A stretch of DNA of 64,000 nucleotides from Eulemur rufifrons (taxonomy: Eukaryota; Chordata; Mammalia; Primates; Lemuridae): the NCBI RefSeq assembly GCF_041146395.1, contig NW_027182922.1:423501-487500 (forward strand), written 5' to 3'. Shown piece after piece: positions 14,223 to 26,085 of the stretch. Below the pieces are notes generated by a model, which saw only the letters and a list, made by a program, of their open reading frames with translations, did not search any database and had not been told where the DNA came from. The position numbers were made by a program, and so were the translations under genes. Numbering within the stretch: position 1 is the first letter of the stretch; the number at the start of each line of letters is the position of its first letter.

Positions 14223-15281
14223 ATTCTCAGACTTCTTGTTTTCTCAGAGTTTTGAAAGCCTACAATCCTACTAAGCCATGCATGAAAGCCGGCTCTGCCA
14301 CAGTGTCCGGCATGAAACCGAGAGGCCCATACACTGCGTGGGATAGAGTGTGTTCTCAGCGACCATCACAGACTCCTAACTTCGCCTCCTAGTGCATACA
14401 GGGCCCATGCCCTAAGCATAAACCCTACCCGTCACCCATAACCCTAACCCAGAACATAACACCTAACCCTGATCCTACTGCTCACCTCAACACGTAAACC
14501 TCACCGTAACCCTAAGTTCAACCCCTTATCTTAACGTTAATGCATGACACCCTGAGAACAAGCCTATACCGTAATTCTAACCCTAACTCCTAGCCATAAC
14601 CATAACACCTAATCCCTAATTCTGAAACGCCAACCCTAACCTTAACCCTACCAACACTAACCCTAACCCTAACTCTTAACCATAACACTAACCTTTACCC
14701 TAATGCCTAGAGATTTAACCCCAACACTGACCTACAGTTACACTAAACCTACCCTCTAATGCTAACCTTAAACCTGAACCATAAACCTAACCCTTAACCC
14801 TAACCCTATCCCTAACCCCCTTACCCTAACTCTAACTGTTAACCCTCACCCTAACCCTCAACCCTGACCCTAACCTTAAACCTTAATCCTAACCATGCGT
14901 GAGATGAGCCTCTGCCTTTGTCCTGCATGACAGTTGAAGCCCAACACCCAGGGTACGATGAAGTGGGGACCCAGCCTTGCTCCACACCCACAGTGCCCCG
15001 TACATTAGACAGGGCCCGTGCCCTAACACACACCGTTAAACGTAAGCCCTAACCCTATCTCTAAACCAAACCCTTAGTAAGCCCTGAATCTAACTCCTAA
15101 CAGTAACCCTAATCCCTGACCCTTACTCTTGCCTCTCACCCTAAACCTAAACCCAACCACTAAACATAATCCTAATCTCTAACCCTAACAGTAATCCTAA
15201 CCCTAATTCTAACCTAAAACCCTAACCCCTAAACCTAATCCTAGTCCCTAACACCTAACTTTACCCTAAACCCAATTCCAA
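14223..15281 (+). repeat. Unit with A2' core and D core
   Basis: The A2' core (14223-14423) carries GCATGAAAGCCGGCTCTGCC. A third core type, D, lies at 14893-15033 (CCATGCGTGAGATGAGCC, then GTCCTGCATGACAG and GGGTACGATGAAGTGGGG). D keeps the CATGCGTGAGATGAG and GTCCTGCATG features shared by A and B, so it looks like another paralogue of the same ancestral core. It is mirrored at 33961-34102. Confidence 0.85.
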
Positions 15282-15420
15282 TTCTCAGACTTCTTCAATT
15301 CAAAAACTTAAAAAAGCCTACAATCCACCAATGCCGTGTCTGAGATGAGGGTCCGCCCCTATGTCCTGCATGACAGGCAGGCGCCAATGCCCAGGGTACT
15401 ATGGAGTGGGGTCCGGGGGT
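15282..15420 (+). repeat. Truncated core at the telomere-like/satellite boundary
   Basis: This starts as an A-type core (TTCTCAGACTTCTTCAATTC), continues through CCATGCC-like and GTCCTGCATGACAGGCAGG sequence, and is cut off after GGAGTGGGGTCCGGGGGT. There the 95-bp satellite begins without a spacer. An inverted copy of the same truncated core is at 33574-33715, so the boundary itself is duplicated. Confidence 0.85.
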
Positions 15421-16500
15421 CTGGAGGCTTGCTAAACTCCAGTTTGGAAGAATTGCTATAGTCATATATAGGGATGCTTACATTTACTGATAGAAAGCAA
15501 CTATTGGTGTGTGATTTGTAGGCTTGCCTTACTCTAGTTTGGATGAAGAAGCTGAATCATATATAGGAATATTAGCTTTGAGTTAGAGGAAGCATCTATG
15601 GGGGGTGCTTTTTTGGCTTGTTAAACTCTGGTTTGGAAGAAGTTCGAGAGTCTTATATAGGAACGATATCATTCATTCAGAGAAAGCAATTATAGGGAGT
15701 TGGTTTGTAGGCTTGCTAAGCTCTAGTTTGGAGGAAGGCGAGAGTCATATATAGGAACGCTTACATTCACATAAAGCGTCTACGGGGGGACGGTTTCTAG
15801 GCTTCCTAAACTCTAGCTTGGAAAAAGAGGACAGTTATGTATAGGAACTCTCGGCGGGGGATTTGTAGCATTGCTAAAATCTTAGATTGGAAAAGTTGCG
15901 AGAGTCATACATAGGAATGTTAACATTCACTCAATGAAAGCAACTATAAGGGGTGCTTTCCAGGCTGGCAACACTCTAATTTGGAAAAAGTGCGACAGTC
16001 ATATAGAGGAAGGCTTATATTCACTCAGACAAAGCAATTATGTGTAGGTGTATAGTAGGCATGCTAACTCTAGTTTGGAAAATTTCGAGAGCCATGTATA
16101 GGAAAGCTTACAGTAACTTAGAGAAAGCAACGAACGGGGGTGGAGTGTAGGCTTGCTAAACTCTAGTTTGGAGGAAGTGCCATAGTCCTATATAGGAACG
16201 CTTAAATTCGTTCAGAGAGAACAGCTGTCGGGGATTGGTTTGTAGACATAACTCAAGTTTGGAAGAAGTGCGAGAGACATATATAGGAATGTTTACATTG
16301 ACTCAAAGAAAGCAACTATGGGGGAGTGTTATTTTGGCATGCCAGATGCTAGTTAGGAAGAAGTACAAGACTCATATATAGGAACGCTTACATTCACACA
16401 GCGAGAGCAACTACGGAGTAGTGTCAGGTAGACATGTTAAAGTCTAGCTTGGGAGAAGTTCCAGAGTCCTATATAGGAAAGGTAACAGCCACTTTGAAAA
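15421..16500 (+). repeat. Diverged outer monomers of the satellite
   Basis: The first kilobase has monomers that do not follow the three-type alternation cleanly and vary more in length and sequence, typical of an old array edge. The inverted counterpart is about 32500-33573. Outer monomers read GTAGGCTTGCTAAACTC, which is the form closest to the telomere-block cores. Confidence 0.7.
16187..16196. promoter_or_regulatory. Perfect CArG-like decamer in a satellite monomer
   Basis: CCTATATAGG matches the SRF site consensus CC(A/T)6GG exactly and is a perfect palindrome. Other exact copies are at 16468-16477, 16943-16952, 31204-31213, 32517-32526 and 32798-32807. Most monomers carry a one-base variant (CATATATAGG or CTTATATAGG). 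The match is seen; binding is untested and could be chance arising from the monomer consensus. Confidence 0.4.
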
Positions 16501-18592
16501 AGCAAGTCTTGGCGGGTGGTTTGTACGCCTGCAAAACCCTGTTTTGGTTGAAGTGTGAGAGTCATATATGAGAACGCTTACATTCCCTCAGGGAAAGCAA
16601 CGATGGGGTTGTTTGTAGGCTTACTAAACTGCAGTTTGGAAGAAGCACGAGAATCACATATAGGAACACATACATTTTGACGCACTGAAAGTAACTATGG
16701 GGTGGTGTTTTATAGGCATGCTAAACTCTAGTTTGGACAAAGTTTGAGAATCACATATAAGAAAGCTTACAGTCACTTAGAGAAAGCAAATCTCTGGGTG
16801 TGGAATGTAGGCCTGCTAAACTCTATTTTGGTTGAAGTGTGAGAGTCATATATGGGAACGCTTACATTCACTCAGAGAAAACAACGTTTGGGTGGTGGTT
16901 TGTAGGGCATACTAAACTGTAGTTTGGAAGAAGTACGAGAGTCCTATATAGGAACACTTACATTCACGCAGAGAAAGCACTTATGGCGTCAGGTTTTGTA
17001 GGCATGCTAAACTGCAGTTTGGAAGAAGTTGGAGAACCTTATGCAGGAATGATTACCATCACCTAGGGAAAGCAACTCTCGGGAGATTGTTTGTACACAT
17101 GCTAAACTCTAATTTGGATGAAGTGTGAGAGTCAAACATGGGACCGCTTACATTCCCTCAGAGAAACAACATTGGGCTGGTTTTTGTAGGCATACTAATT
17201 AGTTTGGAAGAAGTACGAGAATGATATTTGGGAACGCTTACATTCACCCAGAGAAAGCAACTACGGGGTGGTGTTTTGTAAGCATGCTATAGTTTGGAAG
17301 AAGTTCTAAACCTGAACAGTCACTTAGAGAAAGCAACTCTTGGTGGGTGATTTTTAGGTCTGCTAAATTGTATTTTGAAAGAAGTACCAGAGTCATATAT
17401 ACTAATGCTTACATTCATGCAAAGAAAAAACTATGGGGTGATGTTTTGTGGGCATGTTAACCTGTAGTTTGGAAGAAGTTGGAGAGTCTTATTTAGGAAA
17501 GCTTACAGTCACCTAGAGAAAGCAACTCTCGGGAGATCCTTTCTTGGCCTGCTAAACTCTACTTTGCATCAATTGTGAGAGTCAAACATGGGAATGCTTT
17601 CATTCATTCAGAGAACACAACGTTTGGGTGGTGGTTTGTAGGCATTCTAAACTGTATTTGGGAGGAAGTACGAGAGTCATATATCTGAACGCTTACATTC
17701 AGGCATAGACAGCAACTCTGGGGTCGTATTTTTTTGGCATGCTAAACTGTGGTTTGGAAGAAGTTCGAGAGTCTTATATAGGAAAGATTACAGCGACACA
17801 GAGAAAACAGCTCTCGGAAGTTTATTGGTAGGCCTGCTAAACTCTTATTTGGATGAAATGTGAGAACGCTTGCATTCATTCACTCAGAGAAAGAAACATT
17901 ATCGTGATGGTTTGAAGGCATAATAACTGTCGTTGGGAAGAAGTAGGAGAGTCATATATATGAACGGTTACATTCACGCAGAGAAAGCAACTGTGGGGTG
18001 GCGCAGGTATGCATGTTAATCTGTAGTTTGGAGGAAGTGCGAGAGTCATATCTGGGGAAAATTACAGTCACTTAGAGAAAGGAACCATCTTGGGCTGGTT
18101 TGTAGATCTGCTAAATTCTATTTTGGAAACAGAGTGTGAGTCATATATGGGAACGCTTATGTTCACTCAGAGAAAGCAACCACGGTGTGGTGTTTTGTTG
18201 GCATGCTGTAGTTTGAAAGAAGTTGGAGATTCTTATATAGGAAAGTTTACAGTCACCTAGAGAAAGCAACTCACGGGGCGTGGTTTGTAGGCCTGCTAAA
18301 CTCTAATTTAGATGAAGTGAGAGAGGCATATATATGAACGCTTATATTGATGCAGAGAAAGTAACTATGGGGTGGTGTTTTGTAGGCATGCTAAAATATA
18401 ATTTGGAAGAAGTTCGAAAGCAGACAGTCACTTAGAGAAAGCAACTCTCGGCGGTTCATTTTTCGGTCTGCTAAATTGTATTTTGAAAGAAGTACCAGAG
18501 TCATATATACAAACGCTTACATTCATGCAGAGAAAGCAACTGTGGGGTGGTGTTTTCTAGGCATGCTAAACTCTAGTTTGGACGAAGTTTGA

Positions 18593-21288
18593 GAATCACA
18601 TATAAGAAAGCTTAGAGTCACTTAGAGAAAGCAAATCTCTGGTGTGGAATGTAGGCGTGCTAAACTCTATTTTGGTTTCAGAGTGAGAGTCATATATGGG
18701 AAGGCTTACATTCACTCAGAGAAAGCTACGATGATGTGGTGGTTTGTAGGCATACTAAACTCTAGTTTGGAAGAAGTAGGAGAATGATATATGGGAACAC
18801 TTACATTCATGCAGAGAAAGCAATTATGGGGTGGATTTTTTGTAGCCATGCTAATCTCTATTTTGCAAGAAGTTAAAGAGTAATATATAGGAAAACGTAC
18901 CGTCATTTATAGAAACCAACTTTCGGGGGATGGTTTGTAGGCCTGCAAAACTCTACTTTGGAAGAAGGGGGAGAGTCATATTGGGGACTGCGTACATTCA
19001 CTCAGAGAAATCAACGATGGGGTTGTGGTTTGTAGGCATACTAAACTCTAGTTTGGAAGAAGTACGAGAATCATATATAGGAACGCTTACATTCATGCAG
19101 AGAAAGCAACTATGGAGTGATGTTTGTATGCCTACTAAACTATAGTTTGGGGGATGTTCGAGAGTCATATCTGGGAAGTTTACAGTCATTTAGAGAAAGC
19201 AACTCTTGGGGGGGTGGTTCGTAGGCCTGCTAAACTCTATTTTCAATGAAGTGTTAGAATCATATACAGGAACGCTTACATTCACTCAGAGAAAGCAACG
19301 TTGGGGTGGCCGTTTTTGAGCATACTGAACTCTACTTTGGAAGAGGTACGAGAGACATATACAGGAACGCTTACATTAACACAGAGAAAGCAAATACCGG
19401 GTGCTGTAGTGCAGGCATGCTAAACTATAGATTGGAAGAAGTTCGAAAGCTGACAGTCATTTACAGAAAGCAACTCTTGGCGGGTGATTTTTAGGTCTGC
19501 TAAATTGTATTTTGAAAGACGTACCAGAGTCATATAGACAAACGCTTACATTCATGCAGAGAAAGAAACTATGGGGTGATGTGTTGTTGGCATGCTAAAC
19601 TGCAGTTTGGAAGGAGTTCGAGAGTGTTATATAGGATAACTTACAGTCACCTAGAGAAAGCAACACTCGGGACAGCTTTGCAAGCCTGTAAACACTAATT
19701 AGCAGCAATTGTGAGAGTCAAACATGGGAACGCTTACATTCACTCAGAGAACACAACGTTTGGGTGGTGATTTGTAGGCATCATAACTGTAGTTTGGAAG
19801 AAGTAGGAGAGTCATATATATGAACGGTTACATTCACGCAGAGAAAGCAACTGATGGGTGGCGTATGTACGCATGTTAATGTATACTTTGGAGGAAGTTC
19901 GGGACTTATCTGGGGAAAATTGCAGTCACTTAGAGAAAGCAACCATCGGGGGCCGTTTTGTAGATCTGCTAAATTCTATTTTGGAAGAAGAGAGAAAGTC
20001 ATATGTGGGAACGCTTATGTTCACTCAGAGAAATCAACGATCGGGCAGTGTTTCGTTGGCATGCTAAACTGTAGTTTGGAAGAAGTTCGCGAGTCTTATA
20101 TAAGAAAGCTTACAGTCACCTAGAGAAAGTAACTCTCGGCAGATTGTTTCTAAGCATGCTAAACTCTAATTTGCATCAATTGTAAGAGTCAAACATGGGA
20201 ACGCTTACATTCACTCAGAGAACGCAACGTTTGGGTGGTGGTTTGTAAGCATTCTAAACTGTATTTTGGAGGAAGTAGGAGAGTCATATATACGAATGCT
20301 TACATTCATGCAGAGAAAGCAACTCTGGGGTCGCATTTTGTTGGCATGCTAAACTGTGGTTTGGAAGAAGTTCGAGAGCCTTATATAGGAAACATTACAC
20401 TGACACAGAGAAAACAACTCTCTGTAGTTTGTTGGTAGGTCTGCTAAACTGTAATTTGGATGAAGTGTGAGAATGCTTGCATTCACTCAGAGAAAGAACT
20501 TTGTCGAGGTGGTTTGTAGGAATAACAACTGTAGTTCGAAGAAGTAGGAGAGTCATATATGAACGGTTACATTCACGCAGAGAAAGCAATTGTGGGGTGG
20601 TGTATGTAATCATCATAATCTGTAGTTTGGAGGAAGTTCGAGAGTCATATCTGGGGAAAATTAGAGTCACTTAGAGAAAGGAACCATCTTGGGCTGGTGT
20701 GTAGGTCTGCTAAATTCTATTTTGGAAAAAGAGTGAGAGTCATATATGGGAACGCTTATGTTCACTCAGAGAAATCAATGATGGGGCGCTGTATTGTTGG
20801 CATGCCAAACTGTAGTTTGGAAGAAGTTCGAGAGTCTTATATAGGAAAGTTTACAGTCACCTAGAGAAAGCAACTCACAGGAGGTGGTTTGTAGGCCGCT
20901 AAACTCTAAATTGGATGAAGTGAAAGAGGCATACATGGATATCCTTCATTCACTCAGAGAAAGGTAAGTTGGAGTGGCGGTTTTTAGGTATACTAAACTC
21001 CAGTTTGGAAGAAGTACGAGAGTCATATATATGAACGCTTATATGGACGCAGAGAAAGCAACTATGGGGTGGTGTTTTGTAGGCATGCTAATATATAGTT
21101 TGGAAGAAGTTCGAAAGCAGACAGTCACTTAGAGAAAGCAACTCTTGGCGGTGGATTTTTAGGTCTGCTATATTGTATTTTGAAAGAAGTACCAGTGTCA
21201 TATAAAGAACGCTTACAGTCATGCAGAGAAAGCATCTGTGGGGTGGTGTATTGTAGGCATGCTAAAATCTAGTTTGGACGAAGTTTGA
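18593..21288 (+). repeat. 2.69-kb satellite super-repeat unit (left arm)
   Basis: The landmark GAATCACATATAAGAAAGCT occurs at 18593 and 21289 (2696 bp apart), with the downstream monomers repeating in the same order. The previous landmark at 16747 is only 1846 bp upstream. The right-arm counterparts are 2692 and 2684 bp apart, so the short interval reflects loss of 838 bp on the left arm. Confidence 0.8.
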
Positions 21289-21842
21289 GAATCACATATA
21301 AGAAAGCTTAGAGTCACTTAGAGAAAGCAAATCTCTGGTTGTGGAATGTAGGCGTGCTAAACTCTATTGTGGTTTAAGACTGAGCATCATATATGGAAAG
21401 GGTTACATTCACTCAGAGAAAGCAATGATGGTGTGGTGGTTTGTAGGCATACTAAACTCTAGTTTGGAAGAAGTAGGAGAATGATATATGGGAACGCTTA
21501 CATTCATGCAGAGAAAGCAATTATGCGGTGGATTTTTTGCACCCATGCTAATCTCTAGTTTGGAAGAAGTTATATAGGAAAGCGTACACTCATTTATAGA
21601 AACCAATTTACGGGGGATGGATGGTAGGCCTGCAAAACTCTACTTTGGAAGAAGGGGGAGAGTCATATTGGGGACCACGTACATTGACTCAGAGAAATCA
21701 AGGATGGGGTTGTGTTTTGTAGGCATACTAAACTCTAGTTTGGAGGAAGTACCAGAATCATATATAGGAACGCTTACATTCATGCAGAGAAAGCAACTAT
21801 GGAGTGATGTTTGTATGCCTACTAAACTATAGTTTGGAGGAT

Positions 21843-22303
21843 GTTCGAGAGTCATATCTGGGAAGCTTACAGTCATTTAGAGAAAGCAACTCTCTGGGGG
21901 TGGTTCGTAGGCCTGCTAAACTCTATTTTCAATGAAGTGTTAGAATCATATACAGGAACGCTTACATTCACTCAGAGAAAGCAACGTTGGGGTGGTGGTT
22001 TGTAGGTATACTAACCTGTAATTTGGAAGAAGCAAAAGAATCACATATAGAACCGCTTACATTCAGGCACTGAAAGCCACTATGGGTTCGTGTTTTTAGG
22101 CATGCTAAACTGTAGTTTGGAAGAAGTTCGAAAGCTGTCACTTAGAGAAAGAAACTCTCTGCGTGTGATTTTTAGGTCTGCTAAATTGTGTTTTGAAATA
22201 AGTACCAGAATCATAGTTACAAACGGTTACATTCATGCAGAGAAAGAAACTATGGGGTGATGTTTTGTGGGCATGCTAAACTGCCCACAAAACTTCTAAG
22301 AAG
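21843..22303 (+). repeat. Block of about five monomers absent from the right arm
   Basis: Mirrored coordinate sums step from about 48158 (21481/26678) to 48626 (22525/26101), so the left arm has about 468 bp that the right arm lacks. GTTCGAGAGTC stands at both ends of the block (21843 and 22303). The other left copy of the super-repeat also has this block (19154-19616). The right arm is therefore the deleted form. Confidence 0.75.
22262..22293. repeat. Perfect 11-bp inverted repeat (hairpin) in a satellite monomer
   Basis: GTTTTGTGGGC (22262-22272) and GCCCACAAAAC (22283-22293) flank a 10-nt loop. Other monomers read GTAGTTTGG where the second arm stands, so the second arm is new sequence copied in inverted form from the first. 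It lies about 10 bp from the distal end of the 21843-22303 block. Confidence 0.85.
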
Positions 22304-22869
22304 TTCGAGAGTCTTATATAGGAAAGCTTACAGTCACCTAGAGAAAGCAACTCTCGGGAGATGGTTTCTAAGCCTGCTAAACTAATTTGCACCGATTGTT
22401 AAAGTCAAACATGGGAAGGTTTACATCCACTCAGAACGCAACGTTTGGGTTGTGGTTTGTGGCCATAATAACTGTAGTTCAGAAAAAGTAGGAAAGTCAT
22501 ATATATGAACGGTTACATTCACGCAGAGAAAGCAACTGTTGGGTACCGTATGTACGCGTGCTAATCTATAGTTTGGAGGAAATTCGAGAGTCATATCTAG
22601 GGAAAATTACAGTCACATAGCTAAATCAACCATCGGGGACTGGTTTGTAGGTCTGCTAAATTCTATTTTGGAAAAAGAGATTCATATGAGGGAATGCTTA
22701 TGTTCACTCAGAGAAAGCAACGATCCGGTGGTGTATTGCTGGCATGCTAAACTGTAGTTTGTAAGAAGTTCGAGAGTTTTATATAGGAAAGCTTACATTC
22801 ACCTAGAGAAAGCAACTTTCAGGATGTGGTTTATAGGCCTGGTGAACTCTAATTTGGATCAAGTGTGAG

Positions 22870-22890
22870 AGTCATACATACGAGTTCCAA
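22870..22890. other. Inversion junction inside the satellite
   Basis: Up to 22880 the monomers read forward (GTGTGAGAGTCATACATA). From 22881 they read as the reverse complement (GTTCCAAAATACAGTTTAGT). The switch occurs inside a partial monomer with no spacer or other element between the two orientations. Confidence 0.9.
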
Positions 22891-25800
22891 AATACAGTTT
22901 AGTATGCCTACAAACCACCAGCCCAACATTGCTTTCTCTGAGTGGATATAGGCTTTCCCTTATATGAATCTCGGACTGCTTTCAAAATGCAATTTACCGG
23001 ACCTACAAAACACCGCCTGAGAGTTGCTTTCTCTCACTATAAGCTTTCCTATATATGACTTTGGAACATAGTTTAGCATGCCAACAAAAGGCCACCCCAT
23101 AGTTTGCGTGAATGTAAGCGTTCCTATGCATCACGCTCGTACTTCTTCCAAAGTATAGTACACCTACAAACCACCTCCCCAACTTTGCTTTTTCTGAGTG
23201 AATGTAAGCATTCTTTTATTCTCGTACTTCCTCCAAACTCCAGTTTAGTGTGACTAAAAACCACCACCGCAACCCTGCTTTCTCTGAGTGAATGTTAGCG
23301 TTCCCGTTTATGATTCACACTTCATCCAAAATAGAATTTAGCAGAACTACAAACCAGCCCCCAAGGGTTGCTTTCTCTATGAGACTGTAAGCTTTCCTAT
23401 TACTCTTAACTTCTTCGCAACTAGAGATTTGCATGCCTACAAAACACCACCCCATAGTTGCCCTCTCTGCGTGAATGTAAGCACTTGTATATATGACTCT
23501 GCTACTTCTTCCAAAATACAGTTTAGTATGCTTACAAACAACCAACCAAACGTTGCGTTCTCTGAGAGAATGTTAGCGTTCCCAAGTATGACTGTTCCAA
23601 ATGATGCAAAGTAGAGTTTAGCAGGCTTACAAACTATCTCTCGAAAGTTGCTTCCTCTGGGGGACTGTAAGCTTTCCTATAAAAGACTGTCGAACTTCTT
23701 CGAAACTACATTTCAGCACGCCAACAAAACATCACCACATAGTTTCTTTCTCAGCATAAATATAAGCGATTTTATATATGACTCTGGTACTTCTTTCAAA
23801 ATACAATTTAGCAGACCTCTAAATCAACCGCCGAGAGTTGCCTTCTCTAAGTCACTGTCAGCTTTCGAACTTCTTCCAAATTATATTTTAGCAGGCCTAC
23901 AAAACACCACCCCATAGTGGCCCTCTCTGGGTGAATGTAAGCGCTCATATATATGACTCTGCTACTTCCAAAATACCGTTTAGTATGCTTACAAACCACC
24001 ACCCAAAAGTTAAGTTCTCTGAGAGAATGTTAGCGTTCCCAAGTATGACTGTTCCAAATGATGCAAAGTAGAGTTTAGCAGGCTTACAAACTATCTCTCG
24101 AAAGTTGCTTCCTCTAGGGGACTGTAAGGTTTCCTATAAAAGACTGTCGAACTTCTTCGAAACTACATTTCAGCACGCCAACAAAACATCACCACATAGT
24201 TTTTCTCAGCATCAATGTAAGAGATTTTATATATGACTCTGGTACTTCTTTCAAAATACAATTTAGCAGACCTCAAAATCAACCGCCAAGAGTTGCATAC
24301 TCTAAGTCACTGTCAGCTTTCGAACTTCTTACAAATTATATTTTAGCATGCCTACAAAACACCACCCCATAGTTGCTTTCTCTGCGTCCATATAAGCGTT
24401 CATATATATGACTCTCGTACTTCTTCCAAACTGGAGTTTAGTATACCTAAAAACCGGCACCACAATTTACCTTTCTCTGAGTGAATGAAGCGTATCCATG
24501 TATGCCTCTTTCACTTCATCCAAATTAGAGTTTAGTGGCCCACAAACCACCTCCTGTGAGTTGCATTCTCTAGGTGACTGTAAACTTTCCTATATAAGAC
24601 TCTCGAACTTCTTCCAAACTACAGTTTAGCATGCCAACAATACAGCGCCCCATCGTTGATTTCTCTGAGTGAACATAAGCGTTCCCATATATGACTCTCA
24701 CTCTTCTTCCAAAATAGAATTTAGCAGACCTACACAACACCCGATGGTTCCAATTCTCTACGTGACTCTAATTTTTCCCACATATGACTCTCGAACTTTC
24801 TCCAAACTATAGATTATGATGATTACATAGGCCACCCCACAGTTGCTTTCTCTGCGTGAATGTAACTGTTCATATATGACTCTCCTTCTTTTAAACTACA
24901 GCATTTATTCCTACAAACCATCACGACAACGTTCTTTCTCTGAGTGAATGCAAGCATTCTCACACTTCATCCAAATTACAGTTTAGCAGACCTACCAACA
25001 AACTACAGAGAGTTGTTTTTCTCTGTGTCACTGTAATCTTTCTTATGTAAGGCTCTCGAACTTCTTCCAAACCACAGTTTAGCATGCCAACAAAATACGA
25101 CCCCAGAGTTGCTTTCTCTGCGTGAATGTAAGCATTCGTATATATGAGTCTCCTACTTCCTCCAAAATACAGTTTAGAATGCTTACAAACCACCACCCAA
25201 ACGTTGCGTTCTCTGAGTGAATGTAAGCGTTCCCATGTTTGACTCTCACAATTGATGCAAATTAGAATTTAGCATGCTTAGAAACAATCTCCCGAGAGTT
25301 GCTTTCTCTAGGTGACTGTAATTTTCCCCAGATATGACTCTCGCACTTCCTCCAAACTACAGATTAGCATGCATACATACGCCACCCAACAGTTGCTTTC
25401 TCTGCGTGAATGTAACCGTTCATATATATGACTCTCCTACTTCTTCTGAACTACAGTTATTATGCCTACAAACCACCACCCAAACGTTGTGTTCTCTGAG
25501 TGAATGTAAGCGTTCCAATGTTTGACTCTCACAATTGCTGCTAGTTAGAGTTTAGCAGGCTTGCAAAGCTCTCCTGAGTGTTGCTTTCTCTAGGTGACTG
25601 TAAGCTATCCAAATAACACTCTCGAACTCCTTCCAAACTGCAGTTTAGCATCCCCACAACACATCACCCCATATTTTCTTTCTACGCATGAATGTAAGCG
25701 TTTGTATATAAGACTCTGACACGTCTTTCAAAATACAATTTAGCAGACTGAAAAAATCACCCGCCAAGAGTTGCTTTCTCTAAGTGACTGTCAGCTTTCG

Positions 25801-26085
25801 AACTTCTTCCAATCTATAGTTTAGCATGCCTGCACTACAGCACCCTGTATTTGCTTTCTCTGTGTTAATGTAAGCGTTCGTATTTATGTCTCTCGGACCT
25901 CTTCCAAAGTAGAGTTTAGTATGCTCAAAAACGGCCACCCCAACGTTGCTTTCTCTGAGTGAATGTAAGCGTTCCTGTATATGATTTTAACACTTCATTG
26001 AAAATAGAGTTTAGCAGGCCTACGAACCACCCCCCGAGAGTTACATCCTCCAAACTATAGTTTAGTAGGCATACAAACATCACTC
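22881..26085 (-). repeat. Inner part of the right arm without a mirrored left partner
   Basis: Monomers next to the junction (22881 to about 23400) are diverged. The stretch from about 24.3 to 26.0 kb is a direct copy, at offsets of about 2.72-2.91 kb, of 27.0-28.9 kb, with about two monomers missing. It is therefore another copy of the 2.69-kb super-repeat rather than the mirror of left-arm DNA. Confidence 0.7.
23441..24357 (-). repeat. Local tandem duplication, 457-bp period
   Basis: CCCAAGTATGACTGTTCCAA occurs at 23581 and again at 24038 (457 bp apart). The flanking monomers repeat with few differences (AAACACCACCCCATAG near 23442, 23902 and 24359). The period corresponds to about five monomers, not a multiple of three, so the duplication breaks the trimer register. 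Confidence 0.8.

Larger units (their letters stand above)
1..15420. repeat. Degenerate telomere-like HOR array, CCCTAA orientation (left block)
   Basis: Almost the whole block is variants of the vertebrate telomere hexamer read as CCCTAA on the + strand (CCCTAA, CCTTAA, CCATAA, CACTAA, CCCCTAA and similar). It is interrupted at regular intervals by non-telomeric cores of about 140-210 bp. Cores start with TTCTCAGACTTCTT (A family) or TTCTCACACTACTT (B). A-core starts lie at 1754, 3417, 5080, 6743, 8405, 10258, 11921, 13693, 14223 and 15282. B-core starts lie at 2713, 4378, 6040, 7703 and 11220. Perfect hexamer runs are short, about four to five units, so this is not a functional telomere end. 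The CCCTAA orientation is that of a left chromosome end, but interstitial or pericentromeric telomere-like heterochromatin is equally possible. No gene, tRNA or rRNA was seen. Confidence 0.95.
15421..22880 (+). repeat. 95-bp-monomer satellite array, left arm (forward)
   Basis: The monomer is about 94-95 bp, measured for example from successive GTAGGC-type landmarks at 19032, 19126, 19221 and 19316. It reads approximately GTAGGCATGCTAAACTGTAG, TTTGGAAGAAGTTCGAGAGTC, a TATATAGGAA box, GCTTACATTCA, then CAGAGAAAGCAACT and a G-rich tract. Three monomer types alternate, recognised by 'catac', 'catgc' and 'cctgc' after GTAGG and by 'ctcagag', '(t/c)gcagag' and 'cttagag' before AAAGCAAC, giving a trimer of about 285 bp. 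I do not recognise this satellite by name. A few monomers carry deletions; for example, one interval near 15815-15884 is only about 69 bp. Confidence 0.92.

Noticed and set aside
18712..18906. Paired open frames of 60-95 codons in the 95-bp satellite on both strands
   Set aside because: They simply span two to three monomers. The identical pair at 29250-29444 reflects the palindrome, not protein conservation.
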